Origin: Harmothoe impar
Taxonomy: Eukaryota; Annelida; Polychaeta; Phyllodocida; Polynoidae
Direction of reading: 5' to 3'
Length of the DNA: 64,000 nucleotides
NCBI GenBank assembly: GCA_947462335.1
Contig: OX381705.1
Span: forward strand, 1,612,001-1,676,000
Shown here one piece after another: positions 19,870-31,362 of the stretch (the stretch's first letter is position 1; every line of letters begins with the position of its first letter). The position numbers and the translations under genes are program-made. The notes beneath the pieces were generated by a model. That model had not been told where the DNA came from. It saw only the letters and a program-made list of their open reading frames with translations, and did not search any database.

Positions 19870-20013
19870 CTCCGATGATACCGAAGACGAGGTAGAGCCA
19901 GTTGAGGCTGGGCATGAACCCGCTGACAATCATGGCCAGGGAGTTGATGATGCTACCGATGAAGACGACCGTGCGGTGGGAGTAGGCATTACATAGGGCA
20001 CTCACCAGGGGGC
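19870..20013 (-). CDS. monocarboxylate-transporter-like gene, second visible exon
   Basis: A 144-bp exon (48 codons, phase 1 at both ends) with acceptor GTTCTAG before 20013 and donor GTAAGT at 19869-19864. It encodes SPLVSALCNAYSHRTVVF, an SIINSLAMIVSGF helix, then MPSLNWLYLVFGIIGG: membrane segments 2-3 of the SLC16 fold, with the conserved loop after segment 2. A 144-bp phase-1 exon at this place is typical of the family as I know it. It joins in frame to the exons at 42322-43153 and 15408-16688. Confidence 0.88.
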
Positions 20014-20097
20014 CTAGAACAGAGTAATGTAGATATATAATGTATAATAATGTATACATTATAATGTATAATGTATATACACATGCATCTTTATACA

Positions 20098-20190
20098 TGA
20101 AGATGACCGTGCGGTGGGAGTAGGCGTTACACAAGGCTCTCACCAGGGGGGGCCGAGAAAAGAATAATGTAGATACAATGTATGATAATG
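20098..20190 (-). pseudogene. partial duplicate of the second transporter exon and its acceptor
   Basis: This repeats the 5' part of exon 2 (PLVRALCNAYSHRTVIF on the minus strand) plus adjoining intron (agaataatgtaga...), about 95 bp upstream of the true acceptor in gene sense. The acceptor AG is lost (CTCGGCC replaces TTCTAGGCC) and the exon has no 3' half, so it is unlikely to be spliced in. Similar partial copies of exon 1 occur at 41.2-42.2 kb. Confidence 0.75.
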
Positions 20191-20935
20191 TATATACAAT
20201 ATTATAATTTATAATAGGTATATACACATATATTACAAGATATATTGTATAAAAGGTATACACATATACATATTAAGGTTTATTCATGAAGTAGTAGTTG
20301 ATACACATTGCACTCCCCAAGGGACCTGGAACTGGTCTTTCAGAACCTCAATGGTATTTGCCACCGACAAAACCCTTATGGTATATTCAAGAATAGATGT
20401 GAGGTCATCTAGGGGTAACAAAAGTGCTGTAGATCAAAATGTCCTTACCCAGCCAAAGCAGGTTTGTTAAAACATATTTCAGGATTTTCAATACTACACT
20501 GTGTAAAAAGGATGTATTTTTCAAAACTAAAAATATGTCCTTTTTTACTGTAAATCCACAGTATAAATTACTTTGCAGTTACACAAACTTCTGATAGTGT
20601 ACACACAGAAAATATCCAGAAGTAGCCTGTGTTGCCACCACAAGACCTGGCTGATGGGCGTCTGGCAATCCGGTACCTACTCTGCATCGTCAGACAATGT
20701 GGGAAGGGGGGCCATTCATTCAGAAAAGGTCGTAAAAGATGCCCCAAAAATGCTCAGTTTTATTACTATGGTTTTTATCCTACTCACCAGCAGCTTCCCT
20801 GCAGGCGACATTTGGTGCCTTTGGGGGGCGCCATGATAAGAAACTTGCAATAAACAACATGGCGCTGGGCGGGAACATAACTACCAACCAGGACCCAACA
20901 AAATCGCGTCAGGTGAAATGTATTTTTTGGAGTCA
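20191..20935. other. intron 1 sequence, nothing recognised
   Basis: Intron with at/ta-rich runs and a cactgtgtaaaaag...tttttactgtaaat foldback-like stretch at about 20500-20570. The plus-strand 74-87 aa ORFs at 20573-20975 show no domain and are probably chance. Confidence 0.5.
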
Positions 20936-21180
20936 CACTGAAAAAGTGAACTTGTCTCCAGACTCGTTGAAGTGACTATCATAAAATATACGAGTCAAAA
21001 ATTGTCTTACCTATCAGGCTACCATCCCACAAATAGAATCTGGAGCTGGCAAATGTCAGGTTTTGGGTCTTCTATCTCCAGCTAGAAGACCCGCTTCCTT
21101 TCAACTTAGACAAGTTTTTGACTCGTTTATTTTATGACCGTCACTTGGGAGAGTCTGGAGAGAAGTTTACTTTTTGAGTG
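20936..21180. mobile_element. TA-type foldback MITE (cactcaaaaagtaaac family)
   Basis: Inverted arms cactgaaaaagtgaacttgt and its counterpart tttactttttgagtg, with an inner tctagctgg palindrome. The best-preserved copy is at 61476-61746. A partial copy lies at about 58340-58497. Confidence 0.65.
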
Positions 21181-21547
21181 CACATCAATATTGATATGGT
21201 CCTAATAATGTCCCCCCCCCCAGTATAACCAGAGAGGACCATGTCTATCTCTATTTCTATTTTGAATCATGCAGCTCAAAATGTCTGGTCCCTGTTTTTC
21301 CGACCTTTGACACTGTGTCGCATACAGTCCATAATGCCAATATCTCAACAAGCGACTTGAAGACCCAACACTTCAGACATTTTAAGATATCCAGAGTAAA
21401 TATTTGGCGTGTCACAATTATAATCTCCTTAAAGCTGATTATTGATCAAGTCATATACCCTTATCAAAAGGGAAACATGTTCACTGTCCACTACATCAAT
21501 GTTATCTGATATAAACTATTCACGAACCCATCAGAAGGTGGTTGTCA

Positions 21548-23530
21548 TACCTAACTCTTCAAGGACGGCATGATGCCTAAAGGATCATGTTTATTCTTAA
21601 TCATGATGCACAAATCCTGTCGTAGCACTACATTTATGCATCATGGGAACTCTTGCATCAAATCCATAGGATCATGGTCGTCATGATTCATGAATGCAGC
21701 CCTGGTCATGCCGACCCTATAGAGTCAAAACACCCCCGAAGGGTTGACACGATGCACTAATGTAGCACCGGTGAGTTACTTACCAGGGCTCCATTATGAC
21801 GGCAAAAGTCATATTTTAGTGACATGTCGTCCTTAAAGGTTTAGCGGGTTAAGATTGTCAACATTGTTCACTCTGCTGTCACATATCCCCACTCTGTAGA
21901 TAAGGTGTAGGTGGGTATGATGCTGACTAATATATGACAGGTAGACCCAGTGTCATCAAATCACTCCCTTCAGTCACCGCATGCTGAAACTTTAAGACTT
22001 TAAGACGACTCCGGCCTTAAGATGAACCCAGGGCTACTTTGAGAATAAAATTCATCTTGTATGAAAAAGACTTGAAAATAGTTTTCTGTTTAATCCTTTA
22101 TGACAAAACCCCGCCTTTAAAACGACCCCTTACTTTTGTGAAAAAATCATCTGTCTTGTAGTAAAACTAAATCCCAAAATAAATCTGTTTCGAAGGCGGG
22201 GTTTTACGGTACATTCAACATTTATCTGTAATAGCCCTCTTTTAACAAACCCCTCTCCAGTATGGATCCGACAAAACTTATTTTGTCTCTTTGAAGCATT
22301 TTGCTAAAGAATGACATGGTGCACATGAAGTTACATGCCAGTGCTGCATTGGTGCATCATGACGACGCCTCGGGGGTGTCTCAACCCTGTAGGGTCGGCA
22401 TGATGCCTGAATGCAGGCCTGGTGAGTTACTGGCCAGGGCTGCATTCATGCTTCATAACGACCAAGGACATGATGTATTAGGGTATTATGCCGCCCTTAA
22501 AGGGTTTATGCCTCAACATGTGAAATTCCATGTGTCATACAGATCACATAAAGTAGCTTACCTTCATTGTAAATGCCTCTGTAGCATTGACACATAAGCT
22601 ATTGGAGGTAACATACAAGCGTCTTAGAACCATAAACGTTGGAAGGCCCGCTCAGTGCGTTCATGCATTATGCATATTGTCAGCATGAATGCAGCACTGG
22701 TGAGGAACTCTCCAGGGTTGCATTCATGCATGAAAACGACCCTACGGGCTTGACCTTCACTTAACCTTTAAGGATGGCATAATGCCTTAATGTATCATGC
22801 CATTGGTCTTCATGATGCATGAATGTAGCTCTGGTGAGTAATTCTCCAGTGCTGCATCCAAGCATCATGCCGACTCTACGGGGTTGGGATACACCTGAAG
22901 GGTTAGTATGATGCACCAGGGCTGTTTTTGCGCATTATGACGATAAACTGGGCAGATAAAAGTCCCCATCAAGCATCCCTCTACGTATTTACCACCCAGC
23001 TATTTCACAAAAGTTCCACAAATCCTGCACACCAGTAAACACTCACAGGAGGCTGTAAACCAGAAGGGAGGTATTTACAACAAACCTGTAGCCACATAAA
23101 CTGTCACAGTGTCAGTATTGAGGATCAGGAGATACGATCTGAAGGCTCAGTCTGACTGATTGTGCACCAATGCAGTGTGACAAATAGCAGAGAATTCCAG
23201 AGGTGTTCCTTATTCTTTGATAATGACACTAGGGTGCGGTTCTTTCTTATAACTCACACACCGAAATATACATATATTTACTTTGGTATGGGAATATTTC
23301 CAATAACAGGTCTCTAAAAGGTGACATTTGTCGTCATGATGCATAACTCTTTGGTGCTGCATTGGTGCATCATGCCGACCCCTCGGGAGTGTATCAACAG
23401 CGATCAACCCCCAAGGTCAACATCTTGCTTGAATGCAGCACTGGCGGGTTATTCGCGAGGGCTGCATTCAATTGTAGGATTATTGCATTATGCCGTCCTT
23501 GAATTAAGGGTTAAAGCATTATGCCGTCCT
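21548..23530. repeat. cluster of TTAA-family foldback copies in intron 1
   Basis: Degenerate copies at about 21548-21850, 22300-22507, 22640-22760, 22761-22940 and 23330-23520, recognised by caaggacggcatgatgc or ccttaaagggtt ends and tgatgcatgaatgcagccct cores. Short ORFs rich in MHHD or HHANPS come from these. Between them, 21850-22300 and 22940-23330 show nothing recognisable. Confidence 0.6.
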
Positions 23531-23750
23531 TACACAAAGAAAAGAAACAGCGTCAAAAGGGAGTCCAGGTTGCCTCAAGAATGAATCCCCTCTTTAGGGG
23601 AACCCAGGTCCTTATGGGACTCCCTTAGGTGAGCACGATAGCTATATGACTACCCTAGTTGACTCCCTTATCAGGCTCCCTTAGGCAGCCTGGAGTCATT
23701 CTGGAGGCAGCCTGGACTCCCTTTTGACGCTGCTCCTTATCTCTGTGTAG
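23531..23750. mobile_element. foldback MITE, about 220 bp (cagcgtcaaaagggagtcc arms)
   Basis: Left arm tacacaaagaaaagaaacag then cgtcaaaagggagtccagg; right arm its near-perfect reverse complement, ending tctctgtgta. A second copy begins at 63912 in opposite orientation at the window edge, and a relative lies at about 55005-55270. Confidence 0.7.
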
Positions 23751-25380
23751 GGGGTTAACGCGCCCTTATGTCAGACTTCCTGGCGAGGACCCTGACTGTG
23801 AGGTCATTATTTCCTTGATTTCTGTTATCAGTTAAGACATAGATATCACCCACTGCAATCATTTTATGGTTCAGGCTACAGTGATATTACAGGGGCTGTC
23901 ATATCTGCTGTGCTCTCATTATGAAACCCCTTTGGCGGCAAGCCGGTCTGACATGAGGTGTAGTCGTGGGGGGGGGGGGTACTCAAATCTTTTTGACACG
24001 GGTGTGCGGCTGGCCCTTTGACAACCCTTACCCTTGGTGAGGGGGATTTTGGTCAGAAGGGACCCTTAGTGAGGGGGATTTTGGTCAAAAGTGACCCTTG
24101 CTGAGGGGGATTTAGGACAAAAGTGCCTAGGTTTTAGCAATTTTCCCTGAGGAGTCGCCATTGGTCTAAGAATTTTGGCAAAATGTGACCTTTTTGGGGG
24201 GATTTTGTTGAAATCTCCGAAAAGTGACCCTTGGTGAGGGGGATTGTGGTAAAAATTGACCCTTGGTGAGTGGGATTTTGGTGAAAAGCAAACGCTTGGT
24301 TAGAGGCATTTTGCTCAAAAAGTACTCTTCCCGGCTGCACACCTGTGTATACAAAATATACCAAGTGCCCCCCCCCCCCGGATCGTGGTGCCCTGGAGGA
24401 CCCCTGGAGGAGAGGTGAGCCAACACACTTACACAGACAGGACCTGCACCTAACGTCCCTGTTTGTCACCCCCTGATGTAACCATGCATGGTGATGGGGT
24501 CAGAACTAAGGCCCCATGTAGAACTAAGGGTCAGACAGGGGGTCACTCAGGGCAATGTAACAGTCACCATTGGGGCCCTTGATGGCGGGTCCCCATGTCC
24601 TGTGTCGATTTTAAGAAATGCCCATGTCGCCATATTGATTTTAAGAAATGGCCGTGTCGCCATATCAATTTTAAGAAATGTCCCACGTTGCTATCTATTT
24701 TTTCTTCATGTCCCATGTAACTAAGGCTTATGTCTTATTGTACTTATTATATTATGTTATACTATTTAAAGAAAAGTAACTTATCCCATAAGGAAATTGA
24801 CTGTATATCTATCATGAGGTTAATCTGTTTACTAAAAACCCCAGAACTAAATTCTGGAATAACACTTTTCACTTGGGCATATGCCCCAATAACTAACTCC
24901 TTAGTATTCCCATCCACACTGGATGGCTTTGTGGTTACTTAAACAGTACACCGTAACTTGATTGTAATATTAGTAAATGTATCAGGGAAGGCTGTATCAA
25001 TACACCCTATCATGATACATTGCAGATTCATCATAATTACTCCTGTAAGGTAAGTAACTTACTTATATATCATATTATTCTGCATTGTTCATATACTCTA
25101 TAGAGCAAACAGGCCCTGGGCCTACCTTATAGAGTCTAAATAAAAGAGTTTCAACTCAACTCAACTCATGATGAATATTTTATGATTTATATGACATTAG
25201 CTGCAGTACACAAATAGCACCTGGCCCTATTTGCAGAATAAATACATGAATTACAAACATACAAACACCATGACAGGGTATACTGAATCTGGGATCTGCT
25301 GGCGAGGACCCCAACTGTGAGGTCATTATGGGCCATGATGGTAATATCAATTTAAATATAGACAACACCTACCCTAAGTG
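23653..25380. repeat. left arm of a 1.7-kb inverted duplication
   Basis: Reverse complement, at high identity, of about 62239-64000, some 37 kb away. It includes the gaccctt(g/a)gtgagggggattttggt repeats (24000-24310), a C-run (24368-24380), the catgtcgattttaagaaatg repeats (24600-24720) and the region to about 25380. ORFs of 111 and 86 aa are mirrored in the other arm and have no recognisable domain. It is probably a long interspersed repeat or an inverted segmental duplication. Confidence 0.8.
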
Positions 25381-27130
25381 TCATTTACAGACATTATCTG
25401 TAAACTTTCCATCCTCCTGGTTACCACATTTACCACCATTTTTACAACCCACAGTGGGAATCCTTGAAGATAGCACCAACCCCTCCCCACGTTTTATTGC
25501 CCTGACATTGGCTATCCAGTCCAGCTGTGAGCTCATTAGAGAAGCCCTTTGTCGGCCTCACCAGCAGGTCCCAGATTCAGAATACTGACCTCCCACATGA
25601 GGGGAGGTAAGTAGGATGCGGCGTACTCCAACTTGGCTGCCTCCCAGCCCCCAGTATATCATAATTAGTGTGCCCATTAGGCCAAAATTAAAGAGGTTCA
25701 TTTCAGGTCACCTGGCCGACCTGATCAGAACAGGACCGACCTTACTTTTTTTCTTTGAATTTAAAGAAATTTCTGTATTTTTAGCCTTTTCTCGGTCAAT
25801 TTTAGGGTCTTCAGAGAGGCTGGCTAGTACTTTCATGCTAAAAAAAACAAAGTAAAAAAATTGATAAAGACAAACCGACCCTACATTTTCTTTCCATGTT
25901 AGTTATTGTTACCTGAAATATCCCTTCTCTTGTTTTGGCCTAATTATAGTGTGCCCATTATGTGGGTATTAATAATTAGGCACAACAAGTGTCTGGTTAC
26001 CCGGTGCTGCATCATACAGCCATACATCATAACATACAAACATCTATTTCTGTATTTTCCATAGCTTACACCGGTTAGTAACTCAGCATTGCTGCTTTCA
26101 TGCATCATGACCCAATGGGTTGATACACTCCCGTAACGTTAGCATGATACATGAATGCAGCGCCGGCGAGTGGATCACCTGAATGAACTTATTTGTGTTT
26201 TATTGGTTAATAATAGCCTTTTCAAACCTCAAACCTCCTGCAGTCCTCAAACCTTTAAGGATGACATGTTACTAGAAGATGACATTTGTCTACAAAATGC
26301 ACCAATGCAGCCCAGGTGAGTAACTCGCCAGTGCTGCATTGGTGCATCATGCCAACCCTTCGGGAGTGCCTCAACCCCATAGGGTCGTCATGATGTTTGA
26401 ATGCAGCACTGGCGAGTTATTCGCCAGGGCTGCATTCATGCATCATTACGGCATCCTCATCTCATCTCATCACAAACTTAAAACTGTATCATTGTCTCAC
26501 TGTGAAACATCTAATGTTTCTAATTATGTCATGATTATTATATGCCTGATAAGTACCTGTATTATTATCTCTCCATAGCTGGATATATGAAACTAAGACC
26601 GTCTACTCGTTGTACATTAGATAGGGGTCCTGGCGGCAGAAAGGCAAAGCGCCTAAGCCTAGGTTTGGTTGTAAGACCATTAGATCCAATAAACACTTAA
26701 AAAGGGTATGATGCATGAATACCTTAATGCATCACGCCGTCCTCAAAGGGTTAAAGCTGGTGTATGTAAACAAGTGCAGCACTACGGCGTAGTAATCTGT
26801 CTGTTATGTAAGTAGGACGCGGGTCAGTGATGACCACTCCAAATAAAGGTCTTGTCCCAGTTTGTACCCGAGGTCAGCAAGTATACCTGGGCTGAACCCT
26901 TAAGGACAGCATAATGCATTAATGCAGCATGCCCTTAGTCATCTGGATGTATGAATGCAGCACTGGCGAGTAACTCTCCAGTGCTGCATTGCCAACCCTA
27001 CGTTGTTCTGACACTCTGGTAGGGTCTGCATAATGCACCAATGCAGCACTGGCGAGTTACTCACCGAGGCTGCATCATTTGGTGCACCATGATGACAGAT
27101 GTAATATTTTAGCGATATTTGTCCTTAAAT
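25381..27130. repeat. intron 1 with scattered nonautonomous repeats
   Basis: A copy of the tttcaggtcacc family at about 25690-25945 and TTAA-family copies at about 26050-26180, 26245-26450, 26700-26755 and 26890-27128. No gene is seen. Confidence 0.5.
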
Positions 27131-27179
27131 CCTCTCCTCACCCTCCCCATGCACCACTACTGTCCAGGGTCTCCGATCA

Positions 27180-27940
27180 AAGGCATACTACCCCCCCCCC
27201 CACCACACTACCCCCCCCCTTCACACACACACACATCCCCCTACAACCCCCCCCCCCCCCCCCCCCACACACACACACATCCACCCCACACATACACACA
27301 CATCCAACCTAGGACAACGCATGTCGACGCACGTGAGTGTTGGGACTGTTATATAAATCTGGGGGGGGGGGCACTCCCTCAGCATTGGTTACTCTGGGTG
27401 AGCATGAACTGAAGGCATAGGGTTTGTTTTTGGTCTATGCTGAACAGGGAGGTGGTATACATGTAAAGACATGCGGGGCATCCGCGTAAAATGTTAACTG
27501 CCTCCCCGTTGTTAAAAATAATGACTCCCTAAATATGTCTCATTAGGGGGTATAGATGGGGGGGGGGGTCCCCATGTCGCATGTCGATTTTAAGAAATGT
27601 CCATGTCATTTCACTTAAAATCCCCATGTCCCATGTCGATTTTAACAAATACCCTGTCATTTATTGTTTTCCTCATGTCACTAAGCTCCATGTCACATGT
27701 CGATTTTAAGAAAAGGCCATGTCGCCATGTCGAATTTAGCCATCCACCCCATTCAATAATCGGACCGTTGTTAGGTCCATGTAGGAGTGTGTAGCACAGG
27801 GTAGTACATGTACCTGCTCAAATCGTTGGTTTAAAAAATAGGACTAAAACACGTACCTAGTGGGAGCAACTAGGGGAGGGGAGGGGGGGGGAGGTGGGGG
27901 GGGGGGGGGGGGGGGGTAGAGTGTCGTGGGGGAGTGTGCT
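27180..27940. repeat. C/G-rich runs and 'catgtcgattttaagaaatg' repeats
   Basis: C and cacaca runs at 27189-27300, a G run at 27361-27370, the catgtcgattttaagaaa repeat family at about 27570-27740, and long G runs at 27876-27917. Pro-rich ORFs here are repeat translations. Confidence 0.75.
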
Positions 27941-28905
27941 CATTAGGGAGGGTGAGTAACTGGTGTGTTCTAGTACAGAGGGCACACACACTGACCCTAC
28001 AGGCGGCTTTATCTAACTGTAACTCGTGTATCAGGTATACCACATGTTACACACACACATACAACGTGTTTTGTAGTTATTGATAAACTTATCGTGATTA
28101 TTACACATCAGTTTACTACAATGCACGCTCCTATGATGGGCTTTGCATCTAAATCACTTGACCCTTACCTCCCCCCCCCCCCCTTATAAAGTCCCCCACC
28201 AGTTTGGTGGTGTGGCGGACCCACAGGCTTAAACTGAGTAGCACGCTTATGCATGGTAGTCAAGTAGATATGTAACATATGCAGACCAACATTGGCACCT
28301 TTGGCAGAAAGCATGAAAACTTGCCTATAGGGGTTTTTCAATGTGCTGAATCCGAATCTAAGTGGACACATCATTTTTGAAAAATGTTTCCACTTCAAAA
28401 ATGGCTTTGAAAATAAAAAGTTTTAAATGATTTATAAATTCCAGAGAAAAATCTGATAATTAGTTCTATAGATACTCGGAAAGGTTTGATATGTGAACAG
28501 ACACTTAAAATGGGTTTTGCCCATGTAATACTATTCCACATGTCACAATCAACAATATTTATATTCAACATTTGCATATTAAGCCCCTAATTTGGATATT
28601 ATAATCAATTATGATGCTTTGCCAACAAAATGTCCAGATATTAGGAAGAAAACACATATATTCTTCGCAAGGTCTATCAAGTTCAGTCCTTATATGGGCC
28701 TGGACCTTCAATATCATCACACTAAAATATGTAATTGGTACAAAATTAATTAATAATTAGCATAATATATGCAAACATGACACATTACTGTATCTGCTGT
28801 GAATAAAAGTATACACTACAACACTATTGCCCTGAGTAATACGAGGTTGCTCAACACAAGAAACACCATTTTCAAGTTGAGAAATAAGAGTATGTAACTA
28901 TATAT
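27941..28905. other. intron 1 sequence, nothing recognised
   Basis: AT-rich intron without recognisable repeat, exon or RNA gene, apart from a C run at 28172-28182. Confidence 0.5.
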
Positions 28906-29124
28906 AGCACAAGGTCTGACAGGGCTAGACGCCCATCATCTTTATACCCTAGATGGCCCTACTTGTCATGTGTTTGGACATAGACATAGACAGGATGATG
29001 GTGGACTAAGAGGTTTACATATTACTAACGAGATGGCGCTACCCTCTAAGGTGAAACACATGCCAAGTAGGGCCATCTAAGGTTGACAGATGCTGGGCGT
29101 CTAGCTCTGTCAGACCTTGTCCTG
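28906..29124. mobile_element. foldback MITE, about 215 bp
   Basis: Left arm caaggtctgacagggctaga then cgcccatcat; right arm tgggcgtctagctctgtcagaccttg. Further internal pairing ccctagatggccctacttg with caagtagggccatcta. No ORF. A short AT-rich foldback at 29232-29336 (aaaataattatctcatttc arms) follows. Confidence 0.7.
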
Positions 29125-29386
29125 TACACAGTAATCTACTCTAAGCATAAACCCGCTATTCAGTTTGAGCCTGTGGTCCGACCAGGCTGTGCCCTCTGAG
29201 TGGTTTAATACCGTCTGTGTTTGTCTAAAGAGCCAAAAATAATTATCTCATTTCAAGAAAATAAGATAATAAACTCGCCTGGTGGACATATGACTAGTTA
29301 TAAGAAAGTTTCTTATTTTCTCGAAATGAGATTGGCTGTGTAGAAATTCAACCCAGTTATGGGAAATCCCCAAGTTCATTAACCCA

Positions 29387-29670
29387 TTAACCCTTTAAGG
29401 ATGGCATCATGCATTAATGCATCATGCCCTTGGTGGTCATGATGCATGGATACAGCCTGAAATGGTTAGTAGAGGCTTCCCATGTGCACCATGCTGCGTG
29501 AACACCGCCCTGATACACTCCCCAGGGCTGCAATCATGCATCATGCTGCCCTTAGACAGGTGGGTCGGCATGATGCATGAATGCAGCAACGGTGAGTAGG
29601 CTCATTATAGCTGCATTCATGCATCATGATGATGAAGGGAATAGCGCATTGAAGTACATTCAGCCCTTAA
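29387..29670. mobile_element. TTAA-family foldback copy
   Basis: It begins TTAA, ccctttaaggatggcatcat and continues with the usual gcatgatgcatgaatgcagc core and its inverse. The right end is degraded near cagcccttaaatagc. Confidence 0.6.
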
Positions 29671-29776
29671 ATAGCGGGAGAATTTTGAACAGGGAGGAGG
29701 GGGTGCGTGGGTGTAAACAATTTCAACCCCATAAGGGGTTGGGGATTTCACCTGTTTTGAGCATAAAGGCCAGCGT

Positions 29777-30347
29777 GTTACTCTGCTTCTAAGGACACGT
29801 TATTCTGCTTCTAAGGACGCATTATTCTGCATCTAAGATGCGTTGCTCTGCTTCTAAGGACGTGTTATTCTGCCTCTAAGGACGCATATTCTGCTTCTAA
29901 GGATGCGTTATTCTGCTTCCAAGGACGCATTATTCTGCTTCTAAGGATGCGTTACTCTGCTTCTAAGGACGCGTTACTCTGCTTTCTAAGGACGCGTTAT
30001 TCTGCTTCTAAAGATGCGTTACTCTGCTTCTAAGGACGTGTAATTCTGCTTCTAAAGATGCGTTATTCTGCTTCTAAAGACGTGTTACTCTGCTTCTAAG
30101 GACGTGTTATTCTGCTTCTAAAGATGCGTTACTCTGCTTCTAAGGACGTGTTATTCTGCTTCTAAAGATGCGTTATTCTGCTTCTAAAGAGCGTCTATTC
30201 TGCATCTAAGGATGCGTTACTCTGCTTCTAAGGACGCGTTATTCTGCTTCTAAGGATGCGTTATTCTGCTTCTAAGGACGCGTTATTCTGCTTCTAAGGA
30301 TGCGTTATTCTGCTTCCAAGGACGCATTATTCTGCTTCTAAGGACGC
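29777..30347. repeat. minisatellite of about 23 bp, (attctgcttctaaggatgcgtt)n
   Basis: About 25 units with alternating gatgcgtt, gacgcgtt or gacgtgtt endings. No ORF persists across it. It ends 300 bp before element B; 30348-30600 is unique sequence with an uncharacterised 97-aa ORF that runs into a TA repeat. Confidence 0.85.
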
Positions 30348-30644
30348 AGTGGAAGAAATCTTGTACGGCCTACCCTGTACACTATGTTCCAGATTCAGTA
30401 CCATCGACTAATTTACAGGACCGCCCTTTTTTGTCAGATTGAGGAGAAGGTTAGTGAGTGTGGGTCTCACCATCTGACAGTGACGTGTGCCAACTACATG
30501 TCCAATAATGGGACACAGAAGACAAGCAAGGTTCTAAATACAAAAGTAAAATATGTAATTTATATAGAAAGAATAATACAGGAAAAAATACTTGGCAACT
30601 CCTCCGCTAAACCACTAATATATATATATATATATATATATATA

Positions 30645-31015
30645 AGTAGTATAGTATGTATCGGAACGGGACTATAGTTAACTACTGTTTATTACTCAAT
30701 CGACCTGCAGCCAATCAGAGGCCTCCCTTTTGGTCACGTGACCCCCTCATTTGCATAATTACGTAATAGGCCACGCCCCCTCATTTGCATAATTACGTAA
30801 TAGGCCACGCCCCCTTGATCACCAGCCAATCAGGGGCCACCATTTGATCACGTGACCCCCTCATTTGCATAGTAGACTACGCCCCTTTGATCACCAGCCA
30901 ATCAGTGGCTTCCATTTGGTCACGTGACTCCCTCATTTGCATAATAATGGGTCACGTGACCCCCTCATTTGCATAATAGGACCACACCCCTTTGGTCACG
31001 TGACCGGAAGCGCTC
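30645..31015. repeat. left terminal inverted repeat of element B with octamer and E-box arrays
   Basis: After the shared terminal 80 bp come repeated modules ggtcacgtgaccccctcatttgcataat, ccaatcaggggcc and ttacgtaat. ATTTGCAT (POU octamer consensus) occurs about six times and cacgtg about as often. This differs from A, where the module is E-box/ETS/CRE. Confidence 0.85.
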
Positions 31016-31157
31016 TTTATTTGGAAAATAGGCCACACCCCCTTGGTCACGTGACCTGACCCCCTCCCTCATTTGCATAATATAGACAATAGACAGACTA
31101 CGCCTCTCTTTTGGTCACATGACTTGGACTAGCTAATGAGAGGCTTCTATAAGGGGG

Positions 31158-31275
31158 GAGGGGAGGGGACGGGGGGGAGGGGGGCACTTTAAGATGCATG
31201 GGGAGGGGAGGGGGGGGGAGGGGGGCACTATTTATGGGGTGGGCGGGCACTTGGGGGGGAGGGGGGCCTTTGGGG
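31158..31275. repeat. G-rich tract of element B
   Basis: Runs of 4-9 G with ggcactttaagatgcatgggg, homologous in reverse to the C-rich tract of A (10617-10776) and C (53938-54092). A cttaccccccttt...aggggggtaggga hairpin follows at about 31332-31362, where A and C have their 42-bp palindrome. Confidence 0.75.
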
Positions 31276-31362
31276 TCTGCTCGGGAGAAAAAAAAATAAA
31301 ATTATCTGATCTCTAGGGAATCGCTTCCTCCTTACCCCCCTTTAGGGGGGGTAGGGAGGAGG

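Noticed and set aside
24134..24469. ORFs of 111 and 86 aa, also seen at 63191-63486
   Set aside because: Present in both arms of an inverted duplication, made of gggggattttggt repeats, no recognisable domain.
30384..30677. 97-aa ORF before element B
   Set aside because: Runs through a TA repeat into the element terminus, so its end is accidental; no family resemblance. Left uncalled.
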